Assembly (NCBI GenBank): GCA_019115605.1
Contig: DXDG01000016.1
Coordinates: 62,001-126,000, forward strand
Length of the DNA stretch: 64,000 bases
Source: Candidatus Alistipes faecigallinarum
Lineage (GTDB): Bacteria > Bacteroidota > Bacteroidia > Bacteroidales > Rikenellaceae
Direction of reading: 5' to 3'
In this document: piece by piece, positions 9,701 to 17,047 of the stretch
Layout: every line of letters begins with the position of its first letter
Position numbering within the stretch: the stretch's first letter is position 1
Notes under the pieces: model-generated
The model's database searches: none
Seen by the model: only the letters and a program-made list of their open reading frames with translations
Told to the model about the DNA's origin: nothing
Position numbers and translations under genes: made by a program

Positions 9701-12479
9701 TTTTCGGACTCAGATAATATTTTGCCGTCTGACGGGATACAGAGTTAAGGATGCGTCTATGGTCTTGGCACCATGCCTGTACATCCTCAACGGTCTCACA
9801 CGAAAAATCATACGGAATCCACACCTCTCCCTCAAGCGGTTCTACTTTGTGTAACTGATGGTTTTCATCCCAATACGGAGAGTACCCCTTAAATACATAG
9901 GGCAGCGGACGGTGTGTCACGGGGCATAACCAGGCTTTGCGATATAACTGTAGTTCCATCTGGGCCAGATTCAGTTGGATCTTGTCATTGGAGTGCCAGC
10001 CATTTTTATAAGATTTTCCTGTAACCAGAAGATCTCGCTTGCGCAAAGTATCCCACATGGCATGTAAAACACCTCCAACCAGTATTTTCTGTGCTTCGTT
10101 CATCTCCGACGGGGCCAATCCGAGCAGGCCGCAAAGCAGTTTGGTCCAACGATTATTCCCAAAGGTGGGTTCTTCAACCTCACGAGCAATATTTTGTTGC
10201 GAATAAAAGCGTCGGCATGTTTCCAGGCTAATCGTATGCCATGGATGATCCACATCTTGTTCGACTTGCTGATTTCGTTGATAGAAAGCGGCATTACGGC
10301 TGCGGACGGTGCAATCCAGATACATGTGCAGCAGAATCCGCCAGTCTTCCGGGTTGATCCGGTCCTCGTCCCGAGGAATAATATTGTTAAACCGTACGAC
10401 TTCGTCAGGCAATGTCAGATTATCATTGTCTATTGCCGGATAACGCATCCAGAGTAAACCCAGAGTTTCGGCAGCATTGGCCACCCTGGGACGTCGGGCC
10501 AGCTGCTCATACATTAAGGTCAATATATAACGATGCTTTACCACCTCAAGGATCCGACCCTGGTCATCGTAATCATCCGGAGAGTCGGCAAACTGTTGCA
10601 ACAACAGGCTGAAATCGGGATCCTTCTCTAATTGATCACACATCTTATTCCAACTAATCGGCTGGTCAGGCTGACTGGAAAGAAGATGGAATATCCGATT
10701 CAAAAGCCATTGACGCTCAACGTAGACCGACTGTTTGAGCGTGATACGGGCTGCAGCCTGACGGCTGTCGATAAAACTGATGAACTGTTGGCCATCATGA
10801 GGCAGGCCTTGTCCCGACGTTTGGGTTTGATCCAACAAGACCGGGCTCAAAATACGGCTTAAATATTGAGCCGAGATGCGGAATGACTTGAGTTCTACCG
10901 GTTTGCGTGGAGAGGTCTGATCATTACCCCGACGATCCCCCTTCAGGAACGAAGATTTACAATAAGGGCATTCGTCTCCGGCCGAGCAATTCAGTGTTCC
11001 ATGTTGCGGATTGTACATGAATGTATGTCCGGCTTGGACTTCATACTCATTACCCGGGCAGAAATAAAGCGTTTTTGGAACTGTGCGATTATTATTATCG
11101 GCTGTGGTATCATTATCATCATCTCCGTCATCATCATATTCGTTGTCCTCCATGTCAAAAATATTCACTCGATCCTCATTGCGCATGGGTTGATAATTGT
11201 GATCGCTGACAGAACCGGATGCTTTGGCGAGCAATGTTCCACAATAGGGGCAACGGGCCAACTCCAGCAGTGGAAAATCCGTATCATTGTCCTGCTGCTG
11301 GTTAAACAACTCAAAACGCCCGTCATGAATCTTATTGAGGCGCACGCTCAAGCCTTCGGAAAGTGTGCGGAAAAAGTAGTGTACTTTAACTGGCAGAAGG
11401 CAATACTCACACAATTCGTCCAATAAGCCAAGCTTCTCAGCGATTGTCTTGCCTTCGGGTATAAGTCCGTTCAGTGGAACATATTCCGATTCCGGGCGGA
11501 GCAGGATATCCCGGATCTCGCGCTGTCGGGCCTTAGACAGAAGCGGTTGATCCGATTCGCACCAATTAGTCGGACAAACACGCTTGCCGGAGATTATTTC
11601 AATCTGAGATTCCTGCTTTCCTGAAATACCTGCAATGAATTTTTTAAGATCGGCATCGTTCCCCGAACCAGTCGTAGCCGACGAGGTGATAAACTGTACC
11701 TGATTAAGCGGCACTCCGGCAGCAAGCAGGAAACGGCGAAGTAAAAGAGCCAATTCTGCCGCCGCAGCCCCCTTGAATGTATGGGTTTCATCAATAACGA
11801 TCCAGCGCAGATTACTTGCCTGAGTAAGAACTAGCATGTCCTTTTTCCGCAACAGCATATACTCCAACATGGTCGGATTGGTTACCAGAATTTCGGGCGG
11901 AGTCAACCGAATTGCATCCCGGGTATTGATCTCATGATCGAGCGGAGCGACGTAATTGTCGTCCTGGTCGTTTTCGGGCGTATTCCCGTTATAAGTTGCA
12001 AAACGCAGATCCTTACCGCTTGCCTCGATATACTTGCTGAAGCGGGTCTTCTGATCCTCGGCCAGGGCATTTAACGGATAGAGGAAGAGGGCCTGCACGC
12101 CATTTCCCGGAACGGCATTGTGGATGATCGGCAACATGAAACATTCCGTTTTGCCGGAGCCCGTACCCGTCGTCACACAGATGGATTTACCCTGTTCGAG
12201 CGCCTTCCAGCTTGCGAATTGATGCATGTACGGCGTATACGGGGCAGTCCAGGCAACCAGATGATCGATCTCCCGCTGCGGCGCGGTGCTGGCCTCCCAG
12301 GGGAACATGGACTGAACCACCGGAAAACAATCATCGGGACAGAATGTTTCCCGAACAATCTTTCTGAAATCATTAAGATAGGGATCATCCCGACGTGTTG
12401 TATCATCTCCCTGCCAATAAGAGGTAACCGACTCTACAACCTCCCGGCATGCGTTCTCATATAAATCTTTGAATTTCAT
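6705..12479 (-). CDS. druE: DruE-like giant DEAD/DEAH helicase with DUF1998, Druantia anti-phage system
   Basis: The 1,924-residue protein is a superfamily 2 helicase. Motif I is GTGSGKTE at 105-112, motif II is DETH at 230-233, motif III is SSAT at 266-269, and motif VI is QRAGRSGR at 990-997. The stretch TMEMGVDLGD at 963-972 precedes motif VI. Two CxxC pairs (411/414, 505/508) flank a very acidic linker at about 443-465, and FIDSRQAAAR lies near 570-579. The C-terminal third has the DUF1998 layout, ending in LCVYDQAKGGAGYSNRL. Druantia DruE is known as an 1,800-2,100-residue helicase with DUF1998. Length, domains and the upstream partner fit type III. A MrfA-like or DISARM-type helicase is the alternative, but no DrmC or methylase gene is present. 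Confidence 0.8.
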   Translation of the reverse strand: MKFKDLYENACREVVESVTSYWQGDDTTRRDDPYLNDFRKIVRETFCPDDCFPVVQSMFPWEASTAPQREIDHLVAWTAPYTPYMHQFASWKALEQGKSICVTTGTGSGKTECFMLPIIHNAVPGNGVQALFLYPLNALAEDQKTRFSKYIEASGKDLRFATYNGNTPENDQDDNYVAPLDHEINTRDAIRLTPPEILVTNPTMLEYMLLRKKDMLVLTQASNLRWIVIDETHTFKGAAAAELALLLRRFLLAAGVPLNQVQFITSSATTGSGNDADLKKFIAGISGKQESQIEIISGKRVCPTNWCESDQPLLSKARQREIRDILLRPESEYVPLNGLIPEGKTIAEKLGLLDELCEYCLLPVKVHYFFRTLSEGLSVRLNKIHDGRFELFNQQQDNDTDFPLLELARCPYCGTLLAKASGSVSDHNYQPMRNEDRVNIFDMEDNEYDDDGDDDNDTTADNNNRTVPKTLYFCPGNEYEVQAGHTFMYNPQHGTLNCSAGDECPYCKSSFLKGDRRGNDQTSPRKPVELKSFRISAQYLSRILSPVLLDQTQTSGQGLPHDGQQFISFIDSRQAAARITLKQSVYVERQWLLNRIFHLLSSQPDQPISWNKMCDQLEKDPDFSLLLQQFADSPDDYDDQGRILEVVKHRYILTLMYEQLARRPRVANAAETLGLLWMRYPAIDNDNLTLPDEVVRFNNIIPRDEDRINPEDWRILLHMYLDCTVRSRNAAFYQRNQQVEQDVDHPWHTISLETCRRFYSQQNIAREVEEPTFGNNRWTKLLCGLLGLAPSEMNEAQKILVGGVLHAMWDTLRKRDLLVTGKSYKNGWHSNDKIQLNLAQMELQLYRKAWLCPVTHRPLPYVFKGYSPYWDENHQLHKVEPLEGEVWIPYDFSCETVEDVQAWCQDHRRILNSVSRQTAKYYLSPKIYISAEHTAQIKRRLLDVYQQEFREHKINILTCSTTMEMGVDLGDLELVEMNSVPPHPANYKQRAGRSGRNGQCRSAAVTLCGSDPVGLRTMQNPYLNLITRPFDIPKVDLNSPQLIKRHITAFMIRTVGNGGNAPRLNDRIIDFFTPYMLEDDQGRDVVVDTNHTPVVPARGLCLDTDVTSFFTLRNQLISGNDLPDQQILSSLVAGTVLSNMTVIEAAQITVSMLDRAYQELKDRFKYLQEEYTKPEHQANRFARYRSWLKATFVALLKTNLAQYLATHQVTPNAAMPVNVVEFSTKSDYDKSQDKPSYMLRQALSQYAPGSVVVLGNKCYVSGGLRWSNMYGQQTDFVSITQNNDGQIFLDGTPGSQRFKVNGQTSLTMIRPLTFVSDNNHPADRFIRDSPYYRTEVALVGTASWPQVNNSRLIRVRSSAEDITSAILFYNVGMGYGFCVCPKSGCGRAEAEFCAATQNLADLPDSFMTGTRIAHQSVQSDRACSFNPRRDGRLLRNVVLGDTIQTDYTEIDIHIPGWVLDGTKLRHTLGMLICNELAERTGINRGDIDYLITSFGSLCVYDQAKGGAGYSNRLCMNGLIYVVLDHIRELIQAMTPDMLIDRYTYNNSDKIDLDAAKAWLDEEYRMRETLPDSIRNLSQQAQISFTLKSDILRALSDGTSVTLYAAADSVGQYDDFLSINRALWYKNCTPANTSLCLYGTAKAIDFPTYLILVRCQANVSLRQTQTVLTPGVWPIAAIGNDLYVTEDNAAARLDGNWGGDTCYRLPGMAAALRSANLEPVNPNAGNSWKFVIPSGTEIPVRQLYDTVCGIEPECQKAITSFMERHRRQSVCFVYQDEHLKSELGMLLTVQFVKRMVEILQPSDIQLCFEMEKYWDGRTNNARITDNLPDNQTRDGVLKDFCNRVFGQGIDLNINSNSPKTLPHWRELKVEAGGECLVFYPNGGIPNGWFLGRNGRYVDAVDGTEGDINISSKDQTIMYDVEIKPV

Positions 12480-12492
12480 ATGTAGTTACTTT

Positions 12493-15400
12493 TTAGTTAC
12501 ATAAAAACTCATACAGATCAGCATAATTGATCCCATCAAAATCACTCATGCGACCTGATCTTTGCTCATGTCCCATATCCATATTAGCATCCTTCGCATC
12601 ACCCCGCAGGCATTGTGCGACGCGATTGGCAGACAGATTGCTACGCCGAAACCGCATCGGAAGCCGCCAGAATTCAGCAACAACGCGTTTTTTATCCGGT
12701 TCCATCGTACCATCATCCGGTTTGCTCTCCAGCAGTTCCTGAACCGCCGATTTCAACCGGGCTTGTTCCTCCTTATTTTGCCCCGACTGACGGATCACCT
12801 CCAACCAGGTGGAACGAGAAACAGCCCACCAGTCAAACAACATCTCGGACGAAAGTCGGTACAAGGCTTGATAATCGACCTGTTCGGTTTGGGCACATAA
12901 AGATACAAAAAATTGAGCGAACCGGAAGGAAATAGAACGAATAGATCGCAATTCAGGCATCTGCATATCATCGCATAATTGACAGTTGTAACAATCGTCC
13001 TGGAAATCATTGCTCGTCCAGGTCAAAGCGCACAGCCGGTCAAAAACATTGAAATAGAGGGAATGCTCAACTGCCAACCGGAAGTCGCGAACCGCTCCGT
13101 CCCAATCCGGTTGATGGGCATACCGACAAACCCGTTTGTGCCGTCGGAAATTTCGTGTATTATAATTGAGGGCGGCCTCATTAGCCTGAGAGGATGAGGG
13201 AACATACCTGGGTCTGAAATAGTACAGCGGAAGCGTATCCAATTCGGCCAAAGTTTGAAACAGCATACCTTCGTTCGGCGAATCAAAGTGTAATTCCGTT
13301 TTACCATCCTGCTCGATACACTGTACATCTACAATCTTTCCACTCGCAAACTCGTAGAATAGGAATCGACAGAATTTCAGACGATCGCCGTTGAGATTGA
13401 TGAAATACCCCTGCCGATTATTTTTAATAATATTGGAGGAATATGGCATAAACCTGATTTTCAGAATCTCTACAACATTCTGATTGTTCGGATAGTACAA
13501 GTCCTTGTATATGGTATACCAAACCGACCCAGGACCCGACTTTTGAGCAAAATCCAGCCGGACGCACCCGTGTTCATCAACCCGTCGCAATTGGTAGAAA
13601 GCGAGAAACTTTAATGGAAGATAATTAATATTTGCTGGAATCAACACATCAGTATTTCGAATAAAGATAGAACCGTCATCAGATATGGGTCGATATACCT
13701 CAAGTGTCAACGAATCATTGCCACTCCGAATGGTATAAGGAACCGTATCAGCCTGCTCATTGCTATTGACCGACAATGTCTCTGCATCCAAATTGGAAGA
13801 GCGAATCTGATAAAGTCGCAGATCCCGTTCAAGCGTTGCATCGTCTGGGATGACAAAGCATGAAACGGAGGCTTTTTTCCCGGTGGCTTTATCCAATACA
13901 ACAACCTCACAAAAGCCGTGTTGTTCGGCATTATTTCCTATTAGTTTTTCTCTGAAACGGGGTGTCTCGGTCCCATTTTCAATATACCCATTGAATTTTG
14001 TTGAACGTTTGATCAAAAAAACAGGATGGACAACATTGTCTTTGTCTCGGTATTCGACCTTTCCATTCCGGTAGCGGACCGCATTTGAGAAAAGTTGTTC
14101 CTGCGGCTCCACATAAAGCGTTCCCGCCACGTAAGGCAAAATTGCCAATTTTTTACCTCCATAACTGTATTCAATACGCGAATAAACCGGAATCCACAAG
14201 CTCTCCCCGCAGACAGCGGCTTCAGGCGAGCCTGTTTCAACCTTGAATTTCATCCGATCCAATACAAATAGGGCTTTTTCTCCAACCTGTTTTCGACTGC
14301 TCCAGCGATTCTGTTGTTCGAGCGTAAACGGGATGCAAGGTGGCAGATCCAAAGTTTGAAGGGTGTCTCCTTCTCTTTCGGAAGTCCGCCAACCGATTGT
14401 CAATGGATGCAACCAGGAGATACGACGTTCTCCGCTCAGCACACCATAATGAGATGCCGCAGGATACCGCCCGTAATCGGATGCCAATATGAATTTAAAG
14501 AAGCCTCCGGCATTGTAAAAATAATCGCGGCCTACGGCCCTGTAAAACGGGATTGTCAACAAGGGAATGCGCCCTTGTTTGATAACGATCTCAAAGAGAT
14601 TCTCATCATCAGGAATACCCCACATGCGTGCCGTTTCAATCGGAATATCCTTGTTGGGCCGGGTCGTCCGGGGATTGGAATGCAGGCACAGGAGCAACGC
14701 CATGGCGAGCTGATCATCGTCGTCGGACTTCCATGCCAGCCATTCCAGGTAAAACTTACCCGGACGCCGTCGCTGATCGGCCTTTCGCCTGCCTTCCAAT
14801 ACGAATTTCCGGAAGGAGACGAAAGGCTCCTGCGAAAGATCCTCTTCAGCGATGGGCCAGCCGATATCCCCATCCTGACGCAAAGCACTCAAGCAATCCA
14901 CATAAGATCGGATCGAGTCGGATTGAGCCATAACCTGGTTGCGAAAAACATCATCCTCCTCGGACAACTCATCGGATGTTTGCTCCCCGGGAGCAAAATA
15001 CGCTGCCAAAGTATCAACCATGTTGTTATTCCGGTTCTTCTGCACGATATAGTTTACCGGAAGACCTCCCTGCACATACATCGACCAGAGCCATTCCCGA
15101 TGGTTGCCCGCATGGCAGACGTTTTCTTCGCCATAAGCCCTGCAGAATATCTCTTGAGCTATTCCAGGTCCAATCAGTCCGATATCTTCCAGCGCATTAT
15201 TTTCCAAATCATATCCATTGAATTCTCGCTTGAACCATTCTGCACAATACACGGCTACCAATCGGGAAAAAAGCCGAATGGCTTGATCGTTTCCCAACCT
15301 TTTGATCGTAGTTTTTATATTGCCCTGTGTCCCGAAAAACTCGTTTACAATCTTAGCCAGATTCTTTTTCAATATCTCATATACCGAAGACGGAATCTTC

Positions 15401-15921
15401 CACTGCCAGATATACCGTTTGCCAAAGTTTTTCAGATCATCGCCCCATTTTTCAGTAAAAGCGCTCAGATTCTCCGAACAGACATCCGTTGCCTCTACCG
15501 GTCTCACCTCTTTTCGTCGAATGGAAGTTTTTTTTAAATCACACTCCTGCGTCACCCCATATTCCTGGGATACCGGAGCAGACAAATGCCCATATTTAGA
15601 CCTATTAAACTCGACATGCACCTCATCCACATGACTCAGCATCGGAGAATCCAGCATGGCGACCAACCGATCCGGTTCGACAGGACCGATCATTGAAGAA
15701 ATATTGGCACAACATGCTTCCCGAGAGAGTTTCAGTAATTTTTTCCGGAAAGGTTCTAACTTTTTAAAAATAGATTGCAAGGCGCTATCTTTTTCCCGGA
15801 ATTCCAGATCCCAGCCGATTCCTTCAGTAAGCAGGACACATAACAACATGCAACTTTCCATAGTTTCTTGCTGTTTCATCAAGTTCAGATAGACAATAGA
15901 CTTCAGCTTCCCAATCGTCAT
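12493..15921 (-). CDS. druH: DruH-like protein, partner of DruE (Druantia type III)
   Basis: The 1,142-residue protein has no catalytic motif that I recognise and no membrane segments. Near the C-terminus a cysteine cluster (CYNCQLC) could bind a metal. The assignment rests on context: Druantia type III consists of just two genes, a protein of about 1,000-1,200 residues (DruH) followed by druE. Here the stop is 13 bases upstream of the druE start on the same strand, so the two are almost certainly one transcript. No exact TAnnTTTG element was found upstream. A closer start at an internal ATG (MKQQETMES) is possible. The mechanism of DruH is not known. Confidence 0.7.
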   Translation of the reverse strand: MTIGKLKSIVYLNLMKQQETMESCMLLCVLLTEGIGWDLEFREKDSALQSIFKKLEPFRKKLLKLSREACCANISSMIGPVEPDRLVAMLDSPMLSHVDEVHVEFNRSKYGHLSAPVSQEYGVTQECDLKKTSIRRKEVRPVEATDVCSENLSAFTEKWGDDLKNFGKRYIWQWKIPSSVYEILKKNLAKIVNEFFGTQGNIKTTIKRLGNDQAIRLFSRLVAVYCAEWFKREFNGYDLENNALEDIGLIGPGIAQEIFCRAYGEENVCHAGNHREWLWSMYVQGGLPVNYIVQKNRNNNMVDTLAAYFAPGEQTSDELSEEDDVFRNQVMAQSDSIRSYVDCLSALRQDGDIGWPIAEEDLSQEPFVSFRKFVLEGRRKADQRRRPGKFYLEWLAWKSDDDDQLAMALLLCLHSNPRTTRPNKDIPIETARMWGIPDDENLFEIVIKQGRIPLLTIPFYRAVGRDYFYNAGGFFKFILASDYGRYPAASHYGVLSGERRISWLHPLTIGWRTSEREGDTLQTLDLPPCIPFTLEQQNRWSSRKQVGEKALFVLDRMKFKVETGSPEAAVCGESLWIPVYSRIEYSYGGKKLAILPYVAGTLYVEPQEQLFSNAVRYRNGKVEYRDKDNVVHPVFLIKRSTKFNGYIENGTETPRFREKLIGNNAEQHGFCEVVVLDKATGKKASVSCFVIPDDATLERDLRLYQIRSSNLDAETLSVNSNEQADTVPYTIRSGNDSLTLEVYRPISDDGSIFIRNTDVLIPANINYLPLKFLAFYQLRRVDEHGCVRLDFAQKSGPGSVWYTIYKDLYYPNNQNVVEILKIRFMPYSSNIIKNNRQGYFINLNGDRLKFCRFLFYEFASGKIVDVQCIEQDGKTELHFDSPNEGMLFQTLAELDTLPLYYFRPRYVPSSSQANEAALNYNTRNFRRHKRVCRYAHQPDWDGAVRDFRLAVEHSLYFNVFDRLCALTWTSNDFQDDCYNCQLCDDMQMPELRSIRSISFRFAQFFVSLCAQTEQVDYQALYRLSSEMLFDWWAVSRSTWLEVIRQSGQNKEEQARLKSAVQELLESKPDDGTMEPDKKRVVAEFWRLPMRFRRSNLSANRVAQCLRGDAKDANMDMGHEQRSGRMSDFDGINYADLYEFLCN

Positions 15922-16600
15922 ATATTTATCAATATTAGATTCTTACAATATTCAGATCATGTGTGCATAGCAGTAACTGCTGCTACGAGAATTCCCTACG
16001 ACTGTTTTAACGGATAAAATACGTAATAAAAATAATATAAAAGATCCGTTCTCGCAATAACATATTTGATTGTCGTTAAGTTGGTTCACATCCAGATTTC
16101 AGGCTAATCTATGGCCTGCTTCAGTTCCAATACAGTGATTGCTTTCCGGACATTCGCTGCCGTAAGGCCTGCTTCCGGATTTCAGAAAGTCCTCCTCATC
16201 TCCCAGGGTGATATAGGTAGTACCTGTTCAAGCATGTCAGACCAGTCACTCGGCAATTCCAGATTCACGATAACCCAAGGTAAATACGATAAGCGATTCC
16301 CCAGCAAAAAATGAGGTAGACACCGTATTCATAAAACGGAGCCACATCGGCTACTCGGATTAGGCGTTGTTGCCGCATGGTACCTGCGAGCGACCACAAC
16401 CGTGTGCCGGCTGAGACAGGTGAATCTCGAGAAGTTTTACCGGAAAAGGCTTTGGGCGCATCGATTTCACGAGAATTTAGAACCCCCAAATGGCGAACAA
16501 CAACCATAAGATGCCGTCAGAAAACAACTAAAATTATTCGATTCCTTTTCGAGGTGGAGCAAAATTGGAGGACATCTGTTTGTTTCTCAAAATAAAAGGT
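15922..16600. other. Low-coding region upstream of Druantia, possible decayed coding fragments
   Basis: About 680 bases lack a convincing gene. On the minus strand between about 16,100 and 16,320, two successive open segments (one containing LPWVIVNLELPSDWSDMLEQ, the next ending VRKAITVLELKQAID) are separated by a single in-frame stop. This looks like a decayed C-terminal coding region. An 80-residue minus-strand ORF at 16,265-16,507 may be its frame-shifted upstream part. None matches a family I recognise. Confidence 0.35.
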
Positions 16601-16608
16601 TATCTTTG
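16601..16608 (+). promoter_or_regulatory. Bacteroidota promoter -7 element TATCTTTG with a TTTG at 16579-16582
   Basis: A perfect TATCTTTG is preceded by TTTG with an 18-base spacer, close to the ideal -33/-7 layout for the phylum's primary sigma factor. It drives only a micro-ORF that ends 155 bases downstream. Confidence 0.6.
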
Positions 16609-16631
16609 CATCGTAGTAGGAAATCGACCCC

Positions 16632-16763
16632 GTGAAACCCTGCAAAATGGTGCACAGTTTTTCGGTGGAGCAACCGCGGGAGACAGTCCCTTTTGCCGAA
16701 ATCCAATTCAAAGAGATACAGCTACTTAATCAAATAGTTCGATTCCTGGTGGTACCACTTTGA
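16632..16763 (+). CDS. Micro-ORF at the right edge of the island
   Basis: A 43-codon ORF starts at GTG 16632, or at ATG 16647 for 38 residues. It sits between a good promoter and a good terminator. Its last 12 codons run through the tRNA-3'-end-like stretch (16737-16756), which argues that the C-terminus is a by-product of integration. The reading could instead be the start of a gene truncated by insertion, or the real product could be a small RNA. No family is recognised. Confidence 0.3.
   Translation: MKPCKMVHSFSVEQPRETVPFAEIQFKEIQLLNQIVRFLVVPL
16737..16757 (+). other. tRNA 3'-end-like sequence, candidate attachment-site scar
   Basis: GTTCGATTCCTGGTGGTACC followed by A resembles the T-loop (TTCGATT), the T-stem 3' strand (CCTGG) and an acceptor 3' strand (TGGTACC) plus discriminator A of a tRNA. 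The bases upstream (AATAG) cannot pair with CCTGG, so no complete tRNA is present. A lone tRNA 3' end at an island edge is what tyrosine-recombinase integration leaves behind. This is inferred from sequence likeness only; the parental tRNA is not in the window. Confidence 0.45.
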
Positions 16764-16781
16764 AGAGAAGCAAAAAGTTGC

Positions 16782-16819
16782 AAAACCCTGATTTCGTTTG
16801 GAAATCAGGGTTTTCTCTT
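16782..16819 (+). terminator. Strong rho-independent terminator
   Basis: A 13-bp perfect stem (AAAACCCTGATTT at 16782-16794 with 16802-16814) with a 7-base loop is followed by CTCTTTTT-like sequence. It closes the micro-ORF unit. A weaker T-rich flank on the other side means it may also stop minus-strand transcription from the barrel gene that ends at 17048. Confidence 0.75.
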
Positions 16820-17047
16820 TTTGTCGGCAGCGCAAAAAACAGCGGTTTTCGGCACCTTTTGGTGGAGCAATCGGTGGAGATGAAAACCGCCCCATTTATC
16901 TCCACCGAATTCGCGTCTTTCTCGTTGAACTGCAATATTCTGTTCTGTGCAGTTACAAGCCGGGCCGGATCTCCTGCATGCGCCGATCGGGCAACAGGCG
17001 ATTCCATCCGCAGGCCCCCGTCTGTACAATCCGTGTCCGGAACTGTG

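Larger units (their letters stand above)
16553..16908. repeat. Short repeats of the word GGTGGAGCAA and an inverted pair
   Basis: GGTGGAGCAA occurs at 16553-16562, 16664-16673 and 16861-16870. An 11-bp perfect inverted repeat, TCGGTGGAGAT with ATCTCCACCGA, lies at 16871-16881 and 16898-16908. Shared words in both orientations around a candidate attachment site resemble arm-type recombinase binding sites. Function is inferred. Confidence 0.4.

Noticed and set aside
6705..15921. DISARM system (DrmA/DrmB) as the identity of the helicase pair
   Set aside because: Helicase and DUF1998 are in one chain, and no methylase or phospholipase-D gene is nearby, so Druantia fits better.
16265..16507. 80-residue minus-strand ORF upstream of Druantia
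   Set aside because: The composition looks random, there is no promoter or family match, and the adjacent frames suggest decayed sequence; kept only as part of a low-coding region.
16737..16757. Functional tRNA gene at the island edge
   Set aside because: The 5' T-stem strand, anticodon arm and acceptor 5' strand are absent; only the 3' end is tRNA-like.
16553..16870. CRISPR-like array from repeated GGTGGAGCAA
   Set aside because: There are only three short copies with irregular spacing (101 and 187 bases between copies), and no cas genes.
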